Origin: Acridotheres tristis
Taxonomy: Eukaryota; Chordata; Aves; Passeriformes; Sturnidae
Assembly: GCA_037013685.1 (NCBI GenBank)
Contig: CM072894.1
Location: 16,191,449-16,255,448 of the forward strand
DNA length: 64,000 bases
Direction of reading: 5' to 3'
This document shows positions 12,101-26,035 of this stretch, in pieces. The notes under the pieces are model-generated. The model was not told the origin of the DNA, searched no databases, and saw only the letters and a program-made list of their open reading frames with translations. Numbering within the stretch: position 1 is the first letter of the stretch; each line of letters begins with the position of its first letter. The position numbers were made by a program, and so were the translations under genes.

Positions 12101-13080
12101 GAAATTGTGTTTTTTACCAGCTCTAATAACCACCATTGCAACAGCATGAGCAGTCAATCAAACAGGAATTGAGCCAGCACAACCCCAGGAAAGTTCCTTT
12201 CATCCCTTCTTTATTTGAGAAGCAAACCCTTAGTCTTTTTGCAAGCCCTATTAAAAGTGCAGCTTTTGCAGAATGTCTGGGGAGGTATGAGAGTTGTCTG
12301 CTTGGGGCTGGGTGTGAGGGAACAAGTACCAGACTCTGCCAAGCCCCACAAACACCACCTTGCAAATGGCCATGTGAAGCTTTCCACGCTGAGTGCCTCC
12401 CCTGGCAGTGCCACATAGGAGGGTGATGAGTCCCTCTGCTCAGCCACCTGGAGACCCTCTGTGGTACCTATGGCTGACAGCAGGCTCCTCAAGTCTCTCT
12501 CAGTGTTACCCACACCAGTTTGGGAGCCTCCTGTCATCTGCTCTTGACAAAATGGCTTTCTGACTGCATAAACTGCTGAGTCTGCTGCAGATTTGCACCC
12601 GGGCTGCTTTCAGGGTTTGCCCTTTGCAGAGGGCAGTGCAGCCATCCAGAGGGAAAGCAGATGGCAAAGGTAGCTACTTGTGGAGAAGTGACTGAAAGGA
12701 TGCCTAGCTCAGTGCATGCTGCCCTTCCTGCTCACTCCTGCTGCGAGGTGGAGTAAGAGGGAATGTTTAATGACCAGGGTGATAGTGAGATTGGCCAGAT
12801 GTGATAGGACTTTCATGAGTAGCTGAATACATACTACCCAGAAAATTATTAAGCAGCACAGGCAGTTCTGTTAGCAATGTCCTCTGCTGATCTGCAGCCA
12901 GACCTCACCTCCTGCCTATTCCTGATGGCCTCCAGCAGCTGTGGCTGGATGGGCAAGGCAGGCATTGGCACTCACAGCTTTCCAACATGTGTCTGCCATC
13001 TAATTCTGCCTGACAGCACTGGGACTACATCTGGGTGCTCTCTTGATTTTCTCATTTTGGTGGAGTTCTATACCTAGTGT
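12101..13080. other. Moderately GC-raised segment, no gene supported
   Basis: GC is higher than in the flanks but CpG is scarce, so it is not an island. Five overlapping open frames on both strands (12123-12537) and one at 12877-13077 fit the reduced density of stop codons. None gives a recognisable product. A CTCF-like AGAGGGCAG core at about 12628 lacks the CCA half of the motif. Confidence 0.4.
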
Positions 13081-16000
13081 GTACATCTTTTGGTGACTGC
13101 ATCAGAAGTTTTGATAATTGTATTGACTGAAGTTTTATTTCTCAATGTACTGCTTCTCTGTGTTTGGTAAATGAATGTGTGCTAAGTGCACTTAAAGGTT
13201 TTCCTCTGAATGAAAACTTGTTTATTATATACAGAGAAATATGCCCAAATAATTCCTAATAATAATAATTTTATTTTTTTCATGCCAATGACATTACTAA
13301 AAAGTAAAGGTTTCTAGAAACAATCACACAAATAGAAAATATCTTATTGAAATTATAATCCTCTGAAATTAAAGAATAGTTCTGAATATGAAATTTAGTA
13401 ACAATTTTCTTAATCTTATACTCTTAGTATGCTGTATCTTTCTAATCTAGTAATTGTAATCACTTTCAGCTATGGATTTGAAGTCTTATTTTCTGTCATG
13501 TATTAGAGAAATAACTCTCAAAACTTATTCAACAACAATATTGAGACTAAATATTTTTTTCTTTTACTGTAACAATTGAATCTTCTGTGAAGAAAAATAA
13601 TCAAGCAGAGCCAAATAAAAAAACTAATTTTCATTTTAAAACACATTCTTGTAGCTCCAATTTCTGCTTTAATGTGAATAATTGGCAGATGTTTTGTTTT
13701 CATTTACATGGTGAAAATGGATGCTCAGAACAGTGCAGTAGGCCAGGACACTGACATGGATTCATAATCATACTTCTCTTGCTGGGGATATGTTCAAATT
13801 AAAATACTGGTAATGGCCAAATATTTTTATTTAGCTACATAAATTTAAAATTTGGAGTAAAAAAAGGATAACTTTGATATTCTACCTGTCTCTCAGCCTT
13901 GCCTATAAATTTATCAATTTCTAGGCTCAAACAAAGCATGAAAAATCTAAATGCTTTGGCAGATGTCCCCGTGTGAATAAGTCCCTCTTGGTTTCCTATC
14001 TATACAGAACATGACTGTTCCTTATTCTGCGTCCAAACGTGGCTTCACGTTGCAAGAAAGACTTATACCCTTGCTTTGTTCAGGAGGCAGAATCTTCACA
14101 GAAAATACTTGGGGAAATTTTTTCTTAACTAGCTCTAAGAAGCTATGTTGGTGCATCTTATTTTGAGTCATTTCCCCCTCTTTCTGCAATAGTCCTGTTG
14201 ATTTAATTCAATATAGTCAAACAATAAACATTTCAATAACCAGGTCAGCATGTAGTATTCATAAATTCTTGCAGAGCTGCTCTATATCCATCATGCAGTA
14301 TAGTAAAGGTTGAACACCACAGTCTTATCCTATTTTTCATTTTCCTTAAAATTATGCACATCCTTTAAAAAAATCTTACCGCACTGTTATTCATAGATTC
14401 TGGGAAGCTGTCACGAAATGTAACAAAAAGTGTACATGTAATTGTAAGGACTCTAACAGAGATAACAAGGAAAAGTTGAAGTTTCAAGTACTCACTCAAA
14501 TCTTGGTTAAGGAAAACTATTTCTGTTTCTCTTTGGTCTTTGGCACACAAAGAATGAAGTAAGGAGTGCCCAGCTGTAGGATGTCTGTCTGTGTAAACAT
14601 GGTGATGTCTGCTGTTATCAGTTATTCTTGCAGTGTCTGTTCATGCAACATTTGTTCTCATTGTGATAGGATTCCATGTAGGGATTCAGAATATCTAAAG
14701 ACCTTCCACCTAAGTTTAAACAGAGAATGAATGTAATGAACTTCAAATGGATCTGGGATGAAAAGTTTGAACAAAAGTTGAGAAAATTATATGCTTGTGA
14801 TGGCTCAAAATCATTTGCTTATTCTGTAGGGAGGTTTTGGTTTGGTCTTATTAAATGCAGAAGTTTTCCATTGAAGTATGACTCCATTTTCCTTCAGTAT
14901 TTATTAACTCTCTGCTGCTTTGGGAGTTTCATTGGATGTGATGATTATCTGAAACCATTTTTTTTTCCCGTTCTTTGCTGCCCCATCAGCTGCTCCTGCT
15001 GTTGGCACCCGCTGCTGCACCCCAGCCTTCCCTTTGAGCCATACGCCTCATGGCCTCACTGGCTGCATGGATTGCCTCTGCTTTGATGCCACATTGGATC
15101 CAGTCAACAGAATTGCAACTTGAAGTTTGAAGGAACAAAAGTGTGTGATTGTACAAAAGTGCAAACCAAAGGTGCTAAGCAAAAAGAAACGCCACACACA
15201 TTTCAGATGAAGTTGAGTGTAAGGAGAGTACTTGTTGGTTGCTGGTGGGGTTGCAATGGTGTATTTGAATTTGTATAGTGGGAAGAAATTCGTGGCTGTA
15301 GAAATTTGGATGAGGTTAATCTTGCATCTCAATTACCTTTATTAGCATTACTTTAAGTTTATACTTCAAAATTGGCTAATGGGATGAGAGTAGAGCTGTG
15401 TTGGATAATTATCTCACTTCCTAGTATCTGTTCCAAATACAACTGGGAATGCCTTGATAGTTTCCTATGGATAGATAATGAATGATCAAAGTAATTCAGA
15501 TTGAATTCTTTTAGTTATTGCAATTACTACCAAAATGCACTGTGTGCTGTACAACAAACACAGAAAAGAAAGGCACCTCCAACATGAAAAAACTGTCTGA
15601 AAAATCGAAGTGGATGAGATCGGGTTCAAGTTGAAATCTAAGGATAGACCATTTATGTTTATTTTAGCGATTTTCCTTCCCAGTTTCTCTCACAAAAGCC
15701 TTGCAGCAGGAGCCGAGTACTTTGCTATGCCTTTGGAACTGCTTCTCAGCTTGGCTCCTTGTGAGCCGAGTGTCTGCAAAGTTTGTTTGGTCCATGATAC
15801 TCACCAGCAACAGTTAATTTCATGTGGAAAGACAAAAAGATGATGCTGACCTTTGGCAGGGAAAAAGCTCCACTCTACCATTACCTGATTACACACCCCT
15901 TCAAGGGAAGGGATTTAGGCAGAGGGTGATTCACTTTGAACTTGTGTGGACTGGTGCTGACTCCATAGCTGTCCTGCCCAGGAAATACTCTAATGTTACA

Positions 16001-19000
16001 GGTAATTCAGTGTCATGCTAGTATGTAACATTTATATGGTAGAATCTGTCACTAAAATAAAATCAGTACAGGATTTTATCCCACTCTCTAGCTCCAGCCC
16101 TCCTTCTGCAATTACTTCCTTTTCCAGTGCAGTTTAGCTTCATATCTATGGCACCTAGCAGCCATGCAATTACTCTAGGATTATTTCACACGAAGGAAAG
16201 ATGTAGCTGAGCAGTAATATTTTTTAATAGCAGTTGCTGCAAGCCAAGTTTTTTGTCTCTTAAATGAAAAATTGATATTGGGTTGCAGATTCCTATTTTC
16301 AGTAGAAACAAAACAGTTCAGGAGAGCTTTTAAAAAGCCTTTCACATAGAATTTCAGTGGTCTTGCTGAACAGAGGATAAGAGCTATAGGATGTTTTACC
16401 TCTCTGGACAGCAAGTCTCAAGTCAACCAAGACACAGAGAATTTTTTTACTCTTTTATAAAACAGTCACTAAAGTATTCAGGAGTGAATGAATCCACATG
16501 TTCTGGGTCACTCTTAATGCTTTGTAGATAAGGAGCAAAGGACAGCTGAAAACAAGGAGGAGGTGGAAGATAAGCAAGGTTTAAAATGCATTGATGTGAG
16601 CCAGCAGATGATCTTGGATAACTCTTGCAGAATGGAAACACAGGTGCCAGTTAAGAGTCTGAGCAGCTACAAGCATTGGTGAGAAGAAACTAAATGTAAG
16701 AATAAGAGCAGCAGTGGATCACGATGTTCTACAGGAGCACAAACAAGCAAAGGTGGTCCCTGCAAGATGTGTGCCAGGAGAAATGTACTGTTTGTTCTCT
16801 TTTAAAGAGGTGTGAAGGTGTGCAATTTAAATTTTTTGCCTCTAAAGCAAGTACAGGGCTTGGCAGAAACGCAGGTCATGTCCTTGCTCATCCTGACTTT
16901 AATCTTGAACTCTGTGAAAGCAAAGGAAGATAATTCCTGTCGACTTCAGAGCACTTTGGGTCAGATCTGCTGCATAGTAGCACCAGGCAGGAACCAGGTA
17001 CTACTGCTATGATCTTTCCTGCAGCTAGCTAGAGTGTTCAAATTAATTTGAAAACATAACTGGTGTCAAGGTAGCTGTATGTTGCTATTGCTGCTCAGGG
17101 ATAATAGCTTATCCCTGCAAAGACAATAAGTGTGAAAGTCTCTGCAGATGCTGTCTGGGGCATTCCTAGGCAGGAGAGAGAGCTTGGCGCCATTTTTATA
17201 GTTATGCCTGTTAAGATTTAATGGATGGAAAGTTTCATTAGTGAACTGTGTTGCAATTAACTTGAAGGAGGTTCCAGCTTACTGTATGCAGTCCTTCCTC
17301 AGAGAAAGTTGTTTACATTTCCTTTTGGAAATTATTGGCTCTTCAGCACTTGATTGTTAGTGAATAGCAAAGGCTGTGATTTAACAAAGAACCCACCAAC
17401 AATACAACATGATTTTCTCATTACTCTAACAGAAGATTGAGTCAGTTGTATGAGTTTTTTTTCCTTTGTGAACACCCCAGTTGCTGAAAGTCAAAAACTG
17501 AGTTGATCCAAGGGCAAGGGATAACACAGACATGCAAATATCAGAGAAAGGTTTCCTCCTTGGTAACACCTGTAATGAGGATTAATGGGGTAGTGACCTG
17601 GTTTTTGTTTGGCTTTTTTACTAGTCCACCCTGAGGCCAGATCCTGTATGCTTCACACAATACTTCCATTGCAGAATAGATTAGGATTTAGGCCTTCTCA
17701 GTCTTGTGAGTGACCTGCTATGAGAGAAGAGGCACACATTTCCTACCAACTTTAGAGCTGCTGCAGATGGATTTTAGTGTGCTTACGGGGGATTTGCCTG
17801 GCATTAATCCCTTTGAAAGAGGAATATGTGGCCACATGAAGCTGATTGATGCTCATAATAACTGAAGATCATGTTCTTTGAACCTTCTGGGTCTTGTTTT
17901 GAAGAGCTGTATCAGAGCTAGCAGTGGCTGAGGCAGCCCTGATGAGCTCACCCTCTGCCAGCACCCAGCTCCTGCAGGTGAGATGTCTGGGGGAGGCTTC
18001 CCCCTTTGAGAGGCTCTGAGCATGCTTTTGCTGGCACTTATAACCATGAAGTGTAGGCAAACTGCTGTGAAAAATTTTTCTTGATTCGGAAAAAACTTCC
18101 TCTGAATTCTATCAAAGATCTTGTCCAAAGAAAGAAATCAATAGACCCTGTTTGAACAAGTGTAATTCTAGCCAAATTGTGAAACAGAGATCATGTACTT
18201 GACCATGAAGTTGTGGTTACCTGAATTCTGTGTGATGGCACTTCAGGCACCTTAACTGGTGGTTGCTCTTGTTTTCATTGTACAGACATTTCTTTGAGAT
18301 AGTGCAGAGCTGACAAACGGGTGTCAACAGGGGATGGAAGGTTTTTGCATTTCTTAGTGAAATGGGAAATCTGTGAGTGATGACTAGTGTGTGACTTCTT
18401 CTAGGCCTGGTATCATAGCTTGAAAATGCATGAACAGAAAAAAGGAAGATATTACACTACTTTATGCTAAATTAACCTATCTGTAGAGTATTAAATATCT
18501 ATCTCTGGAGACACATTATAAAACCTAAGTATTTTCTCTGTAACAGTGGTACTATAAGTATTTAATGTTTTCCTGCTAGGATGCAAAATTACTGACCAAT
18601 ATTTTTAAAAAAACCCAGAGGAAAATAGGAAAATGTGACCTAATCAAACTAATTTAATTTTGTTTTTAGCTGAAATTTCAGTAATTGTTTCATTTAGCAC
18701 CAATCAAAGATTTTTTTTCTTTTAACATATTCGTGTGAAGGGCAAAAGCAGATTAACCAAAGCTAAAATACTCTGTAGGAGCAGAGCAGCCTGTCTGAAC
18801 TCTGCTGTGGGCAAGACTTGCAGGGCTGAAGGTGGAAAGCATTGTCAGAGTGGACACAGCCAGGCTTATCATTGGCCCATGTGTGCACTCTAGTCTGGAC
18901 CACATGGCCTGGGCCAGGGCTCTAAAGTGACAATTGCTCTTCCTTCCATTGCTATTCCAGCCAAGTGTCTTTTCCAGAATGAGAGCCTCCACCTGCAATG

Positions 19001-20870
19001 CCACAGATGAACCATTTGGTAATAATGATTTAGGGAGACAGAGAACAGAGCAGCATAAACTACCTTTTAGTCTTACCCCAGGGACTGATTTATGAGAAGG
19101 GAAACTGGAGAGTCAGAAATGGGTGCAAGTAACCTCATATATTGGATTATTGCTCCATGAGCCCCCTCAGTCTACTGGGAGATGCTTTCTCTTCCCTTTT
19201 CCTTCTCTCATGGCACAGTGACTTCAGGAGTTCTTAATATTTTTGAGGAAAATCTGAAAAGAAAAAAATCCTGCCCTACTTCATATGTGATTGCGATGGA
19301 GAAGGCTAAAGGAAAAGTTTGGGACATGTTCAGCTAATCTATTAGTTCTTATTTTGATGGTTTTAGAGTGAAAAATAAAGGATGAAATGTTATATAGAGG
19401 AAGTGGATGAGTATGTGGGAGAGGGCGAGGTGTATCCATTCAGAAAAACAAGGTGTGATTGCCATGACACATTAGCTGCATCACCTATGATCCTGTCCAA
19501 GAGCAGGATGTGGCAAAAGTGGACACATGTCCACCCACACTGACATCATGCCTTAACAAGGAGGGATATGTCAGCTTTTTCTCAATTTTGTATCTCACTA
19601 CTTCATTTAATACGTAGGATATTGTTAATTAACACTAAAATTTCTAAGGGTCAGAGTAAGTTGAAGTGTACTGTGAGGAAAGAGGCAGACCCTGGTGAAT
19701 CTGAATAGGATGAAGATCTTCTCCAGAGTGTTCCTCAACACAAAAGATGAATCTGGAGCTATCCTGAGGCAGGTGTTAAGGTGGTGCCCTCACTGTGGTG
19801 GGTTTTGTCACCAAGAGTGTTTGAGGCTGAGTCAATGCAGTTAAGGCTGCAGAGCTGTTGTGGCTGGAGTTCAGTGGGACAGCAGTGCACTAGCTCACAG
19901 ATGGGATAACCTTCCAGCCTTCCCTGCCTCCACCAAATTATTCTTAGTATTTGAGTGCTGTAATCCTAGAAACAATACTTCCAAAGGCCTAAAAGACATG
20001 TCATGTAACCTTTATTAGTTTATCACTACAGCAGAGACACTTCCAACTTGCTTTGATTTAGTGACATGACTTGTGGTTAAAAGCTTTAGGCGAGGCCACA
20101 CACATGCAAACAGTGACTAGTGATTTGGATAATTAGTAAGAATGGCAGAGCCCTGTCTCTTTACATGAAAGGTAGCAATGATAAGCAATTAAAAATGAGC
20201 TGTAAAAGGTAAAATCATGTAGCGATATCCAGTGCAATAGACCAGGTTGACTAAAGCAACATAACAGCTACACCAAAAAGAGATGGGAGAATTAAAGGAA
20301 AATGCACTAATTTTGAGTGTTGTTTTCAATGAAATTGTTTCTAAAAGTGGAAGGTGGGAGAATCATCAGCTTTTCTGGCAACAGGGGTAGCTCTATCACA
20401 ACAGCAGGTGTCCTGATGCTTGCAGGATTTGTTTTCTCAGAACATTTATAAGACGTTAATGGAGCACCTTGATAGTATAAAAGAATCCCCAAAACACCAC
20501 AATTAATAAGAAAAGTGTGAGGTACAATTGATTTTTTCTCTTACAATTATTTTTCTACCTCATAGCTCTTGCTCACTACTTAAGTGGGTCCTACTTGGTC
20601 CTACTACCTATTCTCTTTGCATTGGGAAGGTTTGAAATTGGTCCCAGCATTACTTGCTTTGACAAATTTGGGCTATATCCCCTTTTTCTGCCTGTCTACT
20701 CCTCATTTGTCTTCTGAAACTGAATTTCTGACACATTCTTTACCATTTCTCTGGCTATAGCCTTCCAGTCACATATAGTGTAAGAGGAAAAGTGAGAATA
20801 GTTATCAGTTATTTCTAAATGTTTGGCTCTATCATAGTACAAAAGTTGTGATCAAGAGAAGAAATTAGAG
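13081..20870. other. Long unique stretch without a recognised gene
   Basis: It is mostly AT-rich, with simple AAT-type sequence at about 13258-13281. No open frame (longest about 119 codons, 14727-15086) resembles a known protein. No CR1 tail, SINE, LTR or DNA transposon end was recognised, although old repeats beyond visual recognition are likely. A second octamer word ATGCAAAT is at about 17533. Confidence 0.45.
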
Positions 20871-20912
20871 TATGATATGGGTGCATTTGATATGGATACC
20901 TTTGATATGCAA
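20871..20912. repeat. Short imperfect tandem repeat, about 15-base unit
   Basis: Three near copies of a unit containing TTTGATATG or ATGATATGG follow one another (TATGATATGG, TTTGATATGG, TTTGATATGC). It is a minor local duplication. Confidence 0.5.
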
Positions 20913-23900
20913 CTTCTTTTTAATGGCAATATTTCTTTGGAAGTGAGGATTGATGTGTGTCTACGATGTATAATTTTATCTGGGAAACAAAAAAGATGAT
21001 CAACTGTGTGCTGAGAAACAAGGAATTTAAATGGTTCAAAAATTTCAGAAAGATATGGTATAGGGTTGGTTGATCAGAAATAGTTTGAGACTTTTAGTTT
21101 TGTCCTTCTCAGCTCCCTGTAACATTGATTGAATCTTACAGGGCAGAATAAAATTGCAGACTGCAGCAAGACTGTTAAATAGCAAAGCTGGAAAAAATCC
21201 AAACATGCTCACACATCTAAAATCTGTTATTTTGAGTGAAAACCTTGCCCAATGGCTTACATATTGTACTAGCTTCAAGGAAATATTGCATCCGTTTGAT
21301 TGTAATGTTGCTCATAGAGCAGTACTATTCAGTGAACAACAGGGTTGGGTTTTCAGGGATCGTTTCCTGATTTTCAGGATGGCTGCTGAGATCCATGGCA
21401 CAGCGTGTGATGAGAGAGCTCTTGTAGGCCTTTTCCTATTTGACACAAAGTGTACTGAGTGTTTGTGTTTGAGAGCATTGCATGGCATTTAGGACAATGG
21501 AAATCCAGTTGTATGTCTCAAACACTGGGGTGTTGCTGCTAAGAAAATAGGAAAAATCTTGGCTTATGGGTCTGGAATGGCTTGCTGAATCAGCGACTCA
21601 AGTCTTCTGTAAGATGTAAATTCCTTAAAATCAGGAACCTCCCTCTGTTTTAGATTATTTGATTGTTTTTAATGAATCGTCAAATAATAGTATAGGTGAG
21701 AGTTAATGTGAGAGTGAGTCTAAACTTGCAGCCAGAAAGCCCTATGGGATTTTCTCCTATTTGCAATGGGTTCATCCAGCCACCTCGCTCTTGGAAAGAG
21801 CACAGATGTGATCTGTGTCAAGGAGTAAGGGCTGCTCTGAGATTGCAGCGATTACCTGATTTGCATCGTAAGTTGAAAGGAGATTCTAGCTAATCAATGG
21901 ACTCAGCTACACTTGTTTCAATTTAAATAAGCAAGTCTAAAAGCCTTCTCTGCACCCCTGTTTGTTTAAGTTGGCTTTGTCTCTTTGATCTCATGTTAAC
22001 ATACTTTAATGACAGGTAATGATTGATAATGGTGTATTGTAAAGTTCGGGTAATAAATAGTGTTTTACTCATAATAATGCTGAATAATGTACTTTTTATG
22101 ACCCAGTTTGATGGAAAATTTCCTTGTCAACTCTGCCTAATTGTCCAAACAAACCACCCATTACTTAAAGAGATACATGTCTAAACTAGACACATTAATT
22201 AGGGTCATGACTGAGCTACACAAAGGAATATAGTAACACTTCAGTTATCTTTAACTATGATCTTTGGACAGCAGTCCTAATGTTTAACTGAAGTTTAATG
22301 GGAAGCTATTGTTTACACTATCCTTTTGTACCTCGCAGACGTGTTGGAATCAATCCATAGTGGCTGGGTGATGGGAAAAGTGATATCACCCTGAAGGTCT
22401 TTAAAGGTCATAAGCAATATTAGTTTGAACACCAAAAATGACAAAATTAAGACTGGATGAAAAAGGAGGAAAAATGGTTTCTGGGTTTTATTCATTCAGA
22501 AACTGAAGTCATTAAACATCACATTCCGTTGAGTTGAAGGTTTAAGAAAGGGCATAGTTTTTAGGTGTCATCCTTCTGGAATACTGTACATCCGAGTGTT
22601 GTGCCGAGTGCTCTGCAGTGCTGCCACTTCCACAGTGTCCCATAGGCACTGAAGTTTTGATAATGTAGTGAGGCCTCAGAAGGAGCAGTGTAGACTTTAA
22701 AATAAATGTCAAAGTTCAGAAAACTTTATGCATAGTGAATTAACCCAAACTAGAAAGAACAATGAAATTGTAATTCTATGAAAGCATCAGCTTCCAAGTG
22801 TAGACTGACCTGTAGGACCAAATACTTTTCTAATGAAGGGTTTCTTTCATAGTGAGTTCTGGTCCCTTTAAATAAACAATGCTCACTTTCTTAAGTACTG
22901 TACAAACAAGTGTGAGATACTGCTGGTATAAGAGAATTTGTATTCTTTCTCACTGCCCCCACGCAGCAGAGCATTCACTGGGCATCAAAAACAGCAGCTT
23001 CTGTGCAAGAATGTGTCAGTGTGCTTGGAATGAAATGAAAAAGCTCCTACCTGTCCCTTTCTTACCTCTGTTTCCATTCAGTATCAAAAGTGTAGAAGAT
23101 GTTATGCCAGAAGGGATTTGTCCTTTTTATCTTGGAAGAGAAATGTTTTTGCTATTTGCATTTCTGAATTGCTTAGCTGCCCAAGCATGCTTTATGTGTG
23201 CTGCTTGAAATGTGTCATCAGATCACGTGTCCACTGTTCTCTGGCTGATGTTGGACTTTCTCCAACAAATATGGATTATGTTAAAGCAGGTTCTGAATTG
23301 ACGAGAATATGTTAATAACTCCCAGATGGGCATCTTTGTGCAGGGAAATACAAGCAGTCTATGGCAGGAGCTAGTGTTTGGCAGGTCCATCATTCCGTCA
23401 TTAAAGGCCACATTATTACTCCCAACTCTGCTTGCATGACAATTGCTTGCATAAACTCAGTCTCCCAAAACCAAATAGACACAATTTGCTTTTAGAGATA
23501 CTTTTACTTTGTAAGCAATCTTTTTATGCCAGCTGGTGCTTCATCCAGTTTATAATATGGATTTTTATAATTAAAGAATAGGGTGAAATAAACACTTATG
23601 TTCCACAAATGCACACCTAAGGTCATTTTCCCAGATGTGTGATATAAATATGAGCTCAGAATAGTTATACAGAATACTGTGAGGACTGTACTATTCAATG
23701 ATGTGTTTAAGTTTTGCTTGGAGTTACAATTGGATATGCTATCTTAAAAAAAAGTTTATTTCATGCTCTTAAAGGGGTTTGAAGTCTTCCTATGGCTTGA
23801 TAAAAATAATATTGCTTTCCACTTACTTGCATAGGTTGGAAGGAGCTGTTATAAATAGATAAATGCATAAACAATATATGCAAGTGTGAATTATATGATA

Positions 23901-24327
23901 AACATATCTTGGTCACCACACTCATTCCTCATCTATTAATCCACTTTACCAAAACGTTCTAAACTCTGTCCCTCCAGCAAGCATTTACCAAGGATGAATG
24001 TCTGGAAAACATTCTTTTCTTCTTCATCCAACAGTTTTCCTCAAACCTAACCCACCAAGTGTCCAGTTGTGAACTTACAAACAAATGCAAAAGCCATGTT
24101 TGGCTTTTTGTGGTATCTAAAAAATATAAATTGTTAACAGATTATATGTTTCTCTGATAGCTGGTAGTGAAGCAAAGACTTTGGATTCTGGGAATGGGAA
24201 ACTTAGAGATTCTTAGTTCTTGGTCTTATCATCAGTTCTAGAGCCATGTATACAGGGGTCATGAATCCTACAAAGCATTGCCTGTACTGAAAATCTGAGG
24301 AGTAGTTACCAGGTTAACAGTTAAACA
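20913..24327. other. Unique sequence, no gene recognised
   Basis: Open frames of 112 (21154-21492) and 109 (22879-23208) codons show no known domain. A donor-like ATC then GTAAGT at about 21858 has no convincing acceptor upstream. No interspersed repeat was recognised. Confidence 0.45.
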
Positions 24328-24361
24328 CTTTCATAAAATAAAAATAATTATTTTATGAAAG
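24328..24361. repeat. Perfect AT-rich inverted repeat (14-bp arms, 6-base loop)
   Basis: The arm CTTTCATAAAATAA at 24328-24341 is the exact reverse complement of TTATTTTATGAAAG at 24348-24361, separated by AAATAA. It could extrude as a cruciform or fold as an RNA hairpin. It is not followed by a run long enough to suggest a polymerase III terminator. Confidence 0.85.
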
Positions 24362-25630
24362 GACATAATGACTAAATCACTGAATTTTCAAGATTATTCC
24401 ACCACAAGGTCAGTGATCTCTATACTCTATTTAATGTAGTCTCACAAGCCTATATATGTATTTTCTCATGCACCTATTTTTAAACATGGATTTTGATTAG
24501 CACATCAATGATAACGATAGCTTTTTTGTTCTTAATAATAAAGAGGGTGAAGTATACATTTTGAAATGACACCTTTAAGTCAGCTAATGAGAATTTACAT
24601 TTTTCAGCACGTTCTAGGGAATACTACTGTGTTGGGGCAGTATTTTCTGGTGATAACCCAGAATGTCAATACTATCAAATATTTGGGTCTGACACAAGTA
24701 TCAAATACATCATGAGGGGTCCTCTCACTTTTGGGCTTCTTTAGTCTCTTTCTGCATGTTCTGATATTATCACTCTCAAACTGGCACTTAATTTTCTTGG
24801 GTCTTAAAATGAGTGTTGTAAGAGTAGTTGAATGTAATATGTGGTATTTTAATATTGTGACTCTTAATGCTACATAAAACCTTTGTTTCCTACAGGTTTA
24901 TTGAGCTGGTGTATTAGATTTCCTGCTGCATGAGCAAGAAGATTATGGTGGCTTACGTCTAAGTATACTTTTGGGAGGCATTTTGTGTTTTCTCTATAAA
25001 TAGTCTTTCTAAAACACAATTGTGAAACTATTAATGTTTATATCACATTATACATCTCTCTAAGTTTACTGTGATGAGTATACAGGGTGGTAACAAGAGG
25101 AGACCTTTTTTCCTAGGAAACGTGTTCGGAATTGTTATTGCTAGAAGCCTAGTAAAAGGCAATTTTTTTAATATTTATGTTATCTGTAGGATAGTTTTGG
25201 CTTATTACACTGAGTCATCCCTGTTTTCACCAATAGCAAAATTACATCTTTTATGGAGTTAAGCACTTCAATGGAGCTTGCAAACACACAGCTTTGAACA
25301 GAAATTTGGGTGTTCTGGCTATTCCTTTTCTTGTCAGAAAGAGGTGAAATGAGTCAATTGCAATTATAAGCTCTTCACATATAAAACGTAGGCTTGGGGA
25401 TGAGAGTGTGTACACAGCAAAACTTGTATTTTGTACTGGATAAATGTTTTTACCTTAAGCAAAAGAATGCATTTATTGTGGAGATGCAAACTGTAGGGAG
25501 ATCCTTCATCTTGAGGCACATGGAAACTGTACGTAGGGGAGGGATGCAGAGGCAGTTCATACCTGTATTACTGACTTCCATCCTGTTTCAATGAGCAATT
25601 TCTTCACCATTTGGGAGAAAATGCTACAGG
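24362..25630. other. AT-rich unique sequence, no gene recognised
   Basis: No gene or transposon was recognised. It leads into the CpG-rich island to the right. Short open frames (25071-25594) are featureless. Confidence 0.45.
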
Positions 25631-25739
25631 TCTGGTTCTGTGAGCTCCCTTGCAGCCATTTTTCCATCTGTATATGAAGAGCGGCTTAGATTATTTTTGA
25701 AAACGGAGGGCGAGTGGAACAAGCGGTTGTGTCCCCATG

Positions 25740-26000
25740 AGATGAGGATGGCAGTCTCCGAGCGGGGCCGCCTGAGCAGATCAGCTCCCGGCGAGCGCTG
25801 CTCGGGCCCGGCTGCGGCGGGAGCTGCGGGCAATCTGCAGCTTGCTGGGGGCAATTTATGGTGCTGTGCCTGCGGGGCAGGACTGGGGCAGAGGCCGGGA
25901 TGGGGATGGGGACCGGGAGCAGCTGCCCGCCGGGCTGGCCGGACCCGCCGCGGGCCGTGCCCAACCTCCGGGGACACGGAGGAGCTGCTGGGTCAGAGGA
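25740..26000. promoter_or_regulatory. CpG island with G-quadruplex motif; best promoter candidate in the window
   Basis: I count about 23 CpG dinucleotides within roughly 240 bases, far above the rest of the window, in GC-box-like and CGG-rich words (GAGCGGGGCCGCC, GGCTGCGGCGGGAG, CCCGCCGCGGGCC). Islands like this usually mark promoters or unmethylated regulatory regions in vertebrates. Open frames of 131 codons on + (25640-26035) and 117 and 92 codons on - overlap each other and are Ala/Gly/Pro/Arg-rich, as expected for translated CpG islands, so none is called as a gene. No TATA box or clear splice donor fixes a direction. It could be the first exon or promoter of a long non-coding RNA, or of a gene extending beyond the window. 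Confidence 0.5.
25897..25917 (+). other. Canonical G-quadruplex motif
   Basis: Four G-runs of three to four bases lie within 21 bases on the + strand, with loops AT, AT and ACC (GGGATGGGG followed by ATGGGGACCGGG). This meets the usual G3+N1-7 pattern. It lies inside the CpG island, where such motifs are common near transcription starts. Confidence 0.7.
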
Positions 26001-26035
26001 CTAACTTGAAGTGGCAAGTGATAAATTCAAGATGA

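Noticed and set aside
12620..12640. CTCF-like AGAGGGCAG core
   Set aside because: The CCA half is TTT, leaving 11 of 14 matches, which is common by chance.
25624..26035. Open frames of 131 (+), 117 (-) and 92 (-) codons over the CpG island
   Set aside because: GC-rich islands lack stop codons. The translations are Ala/Gly/Pro/Arg-rich without any domain and overlap on both strands.
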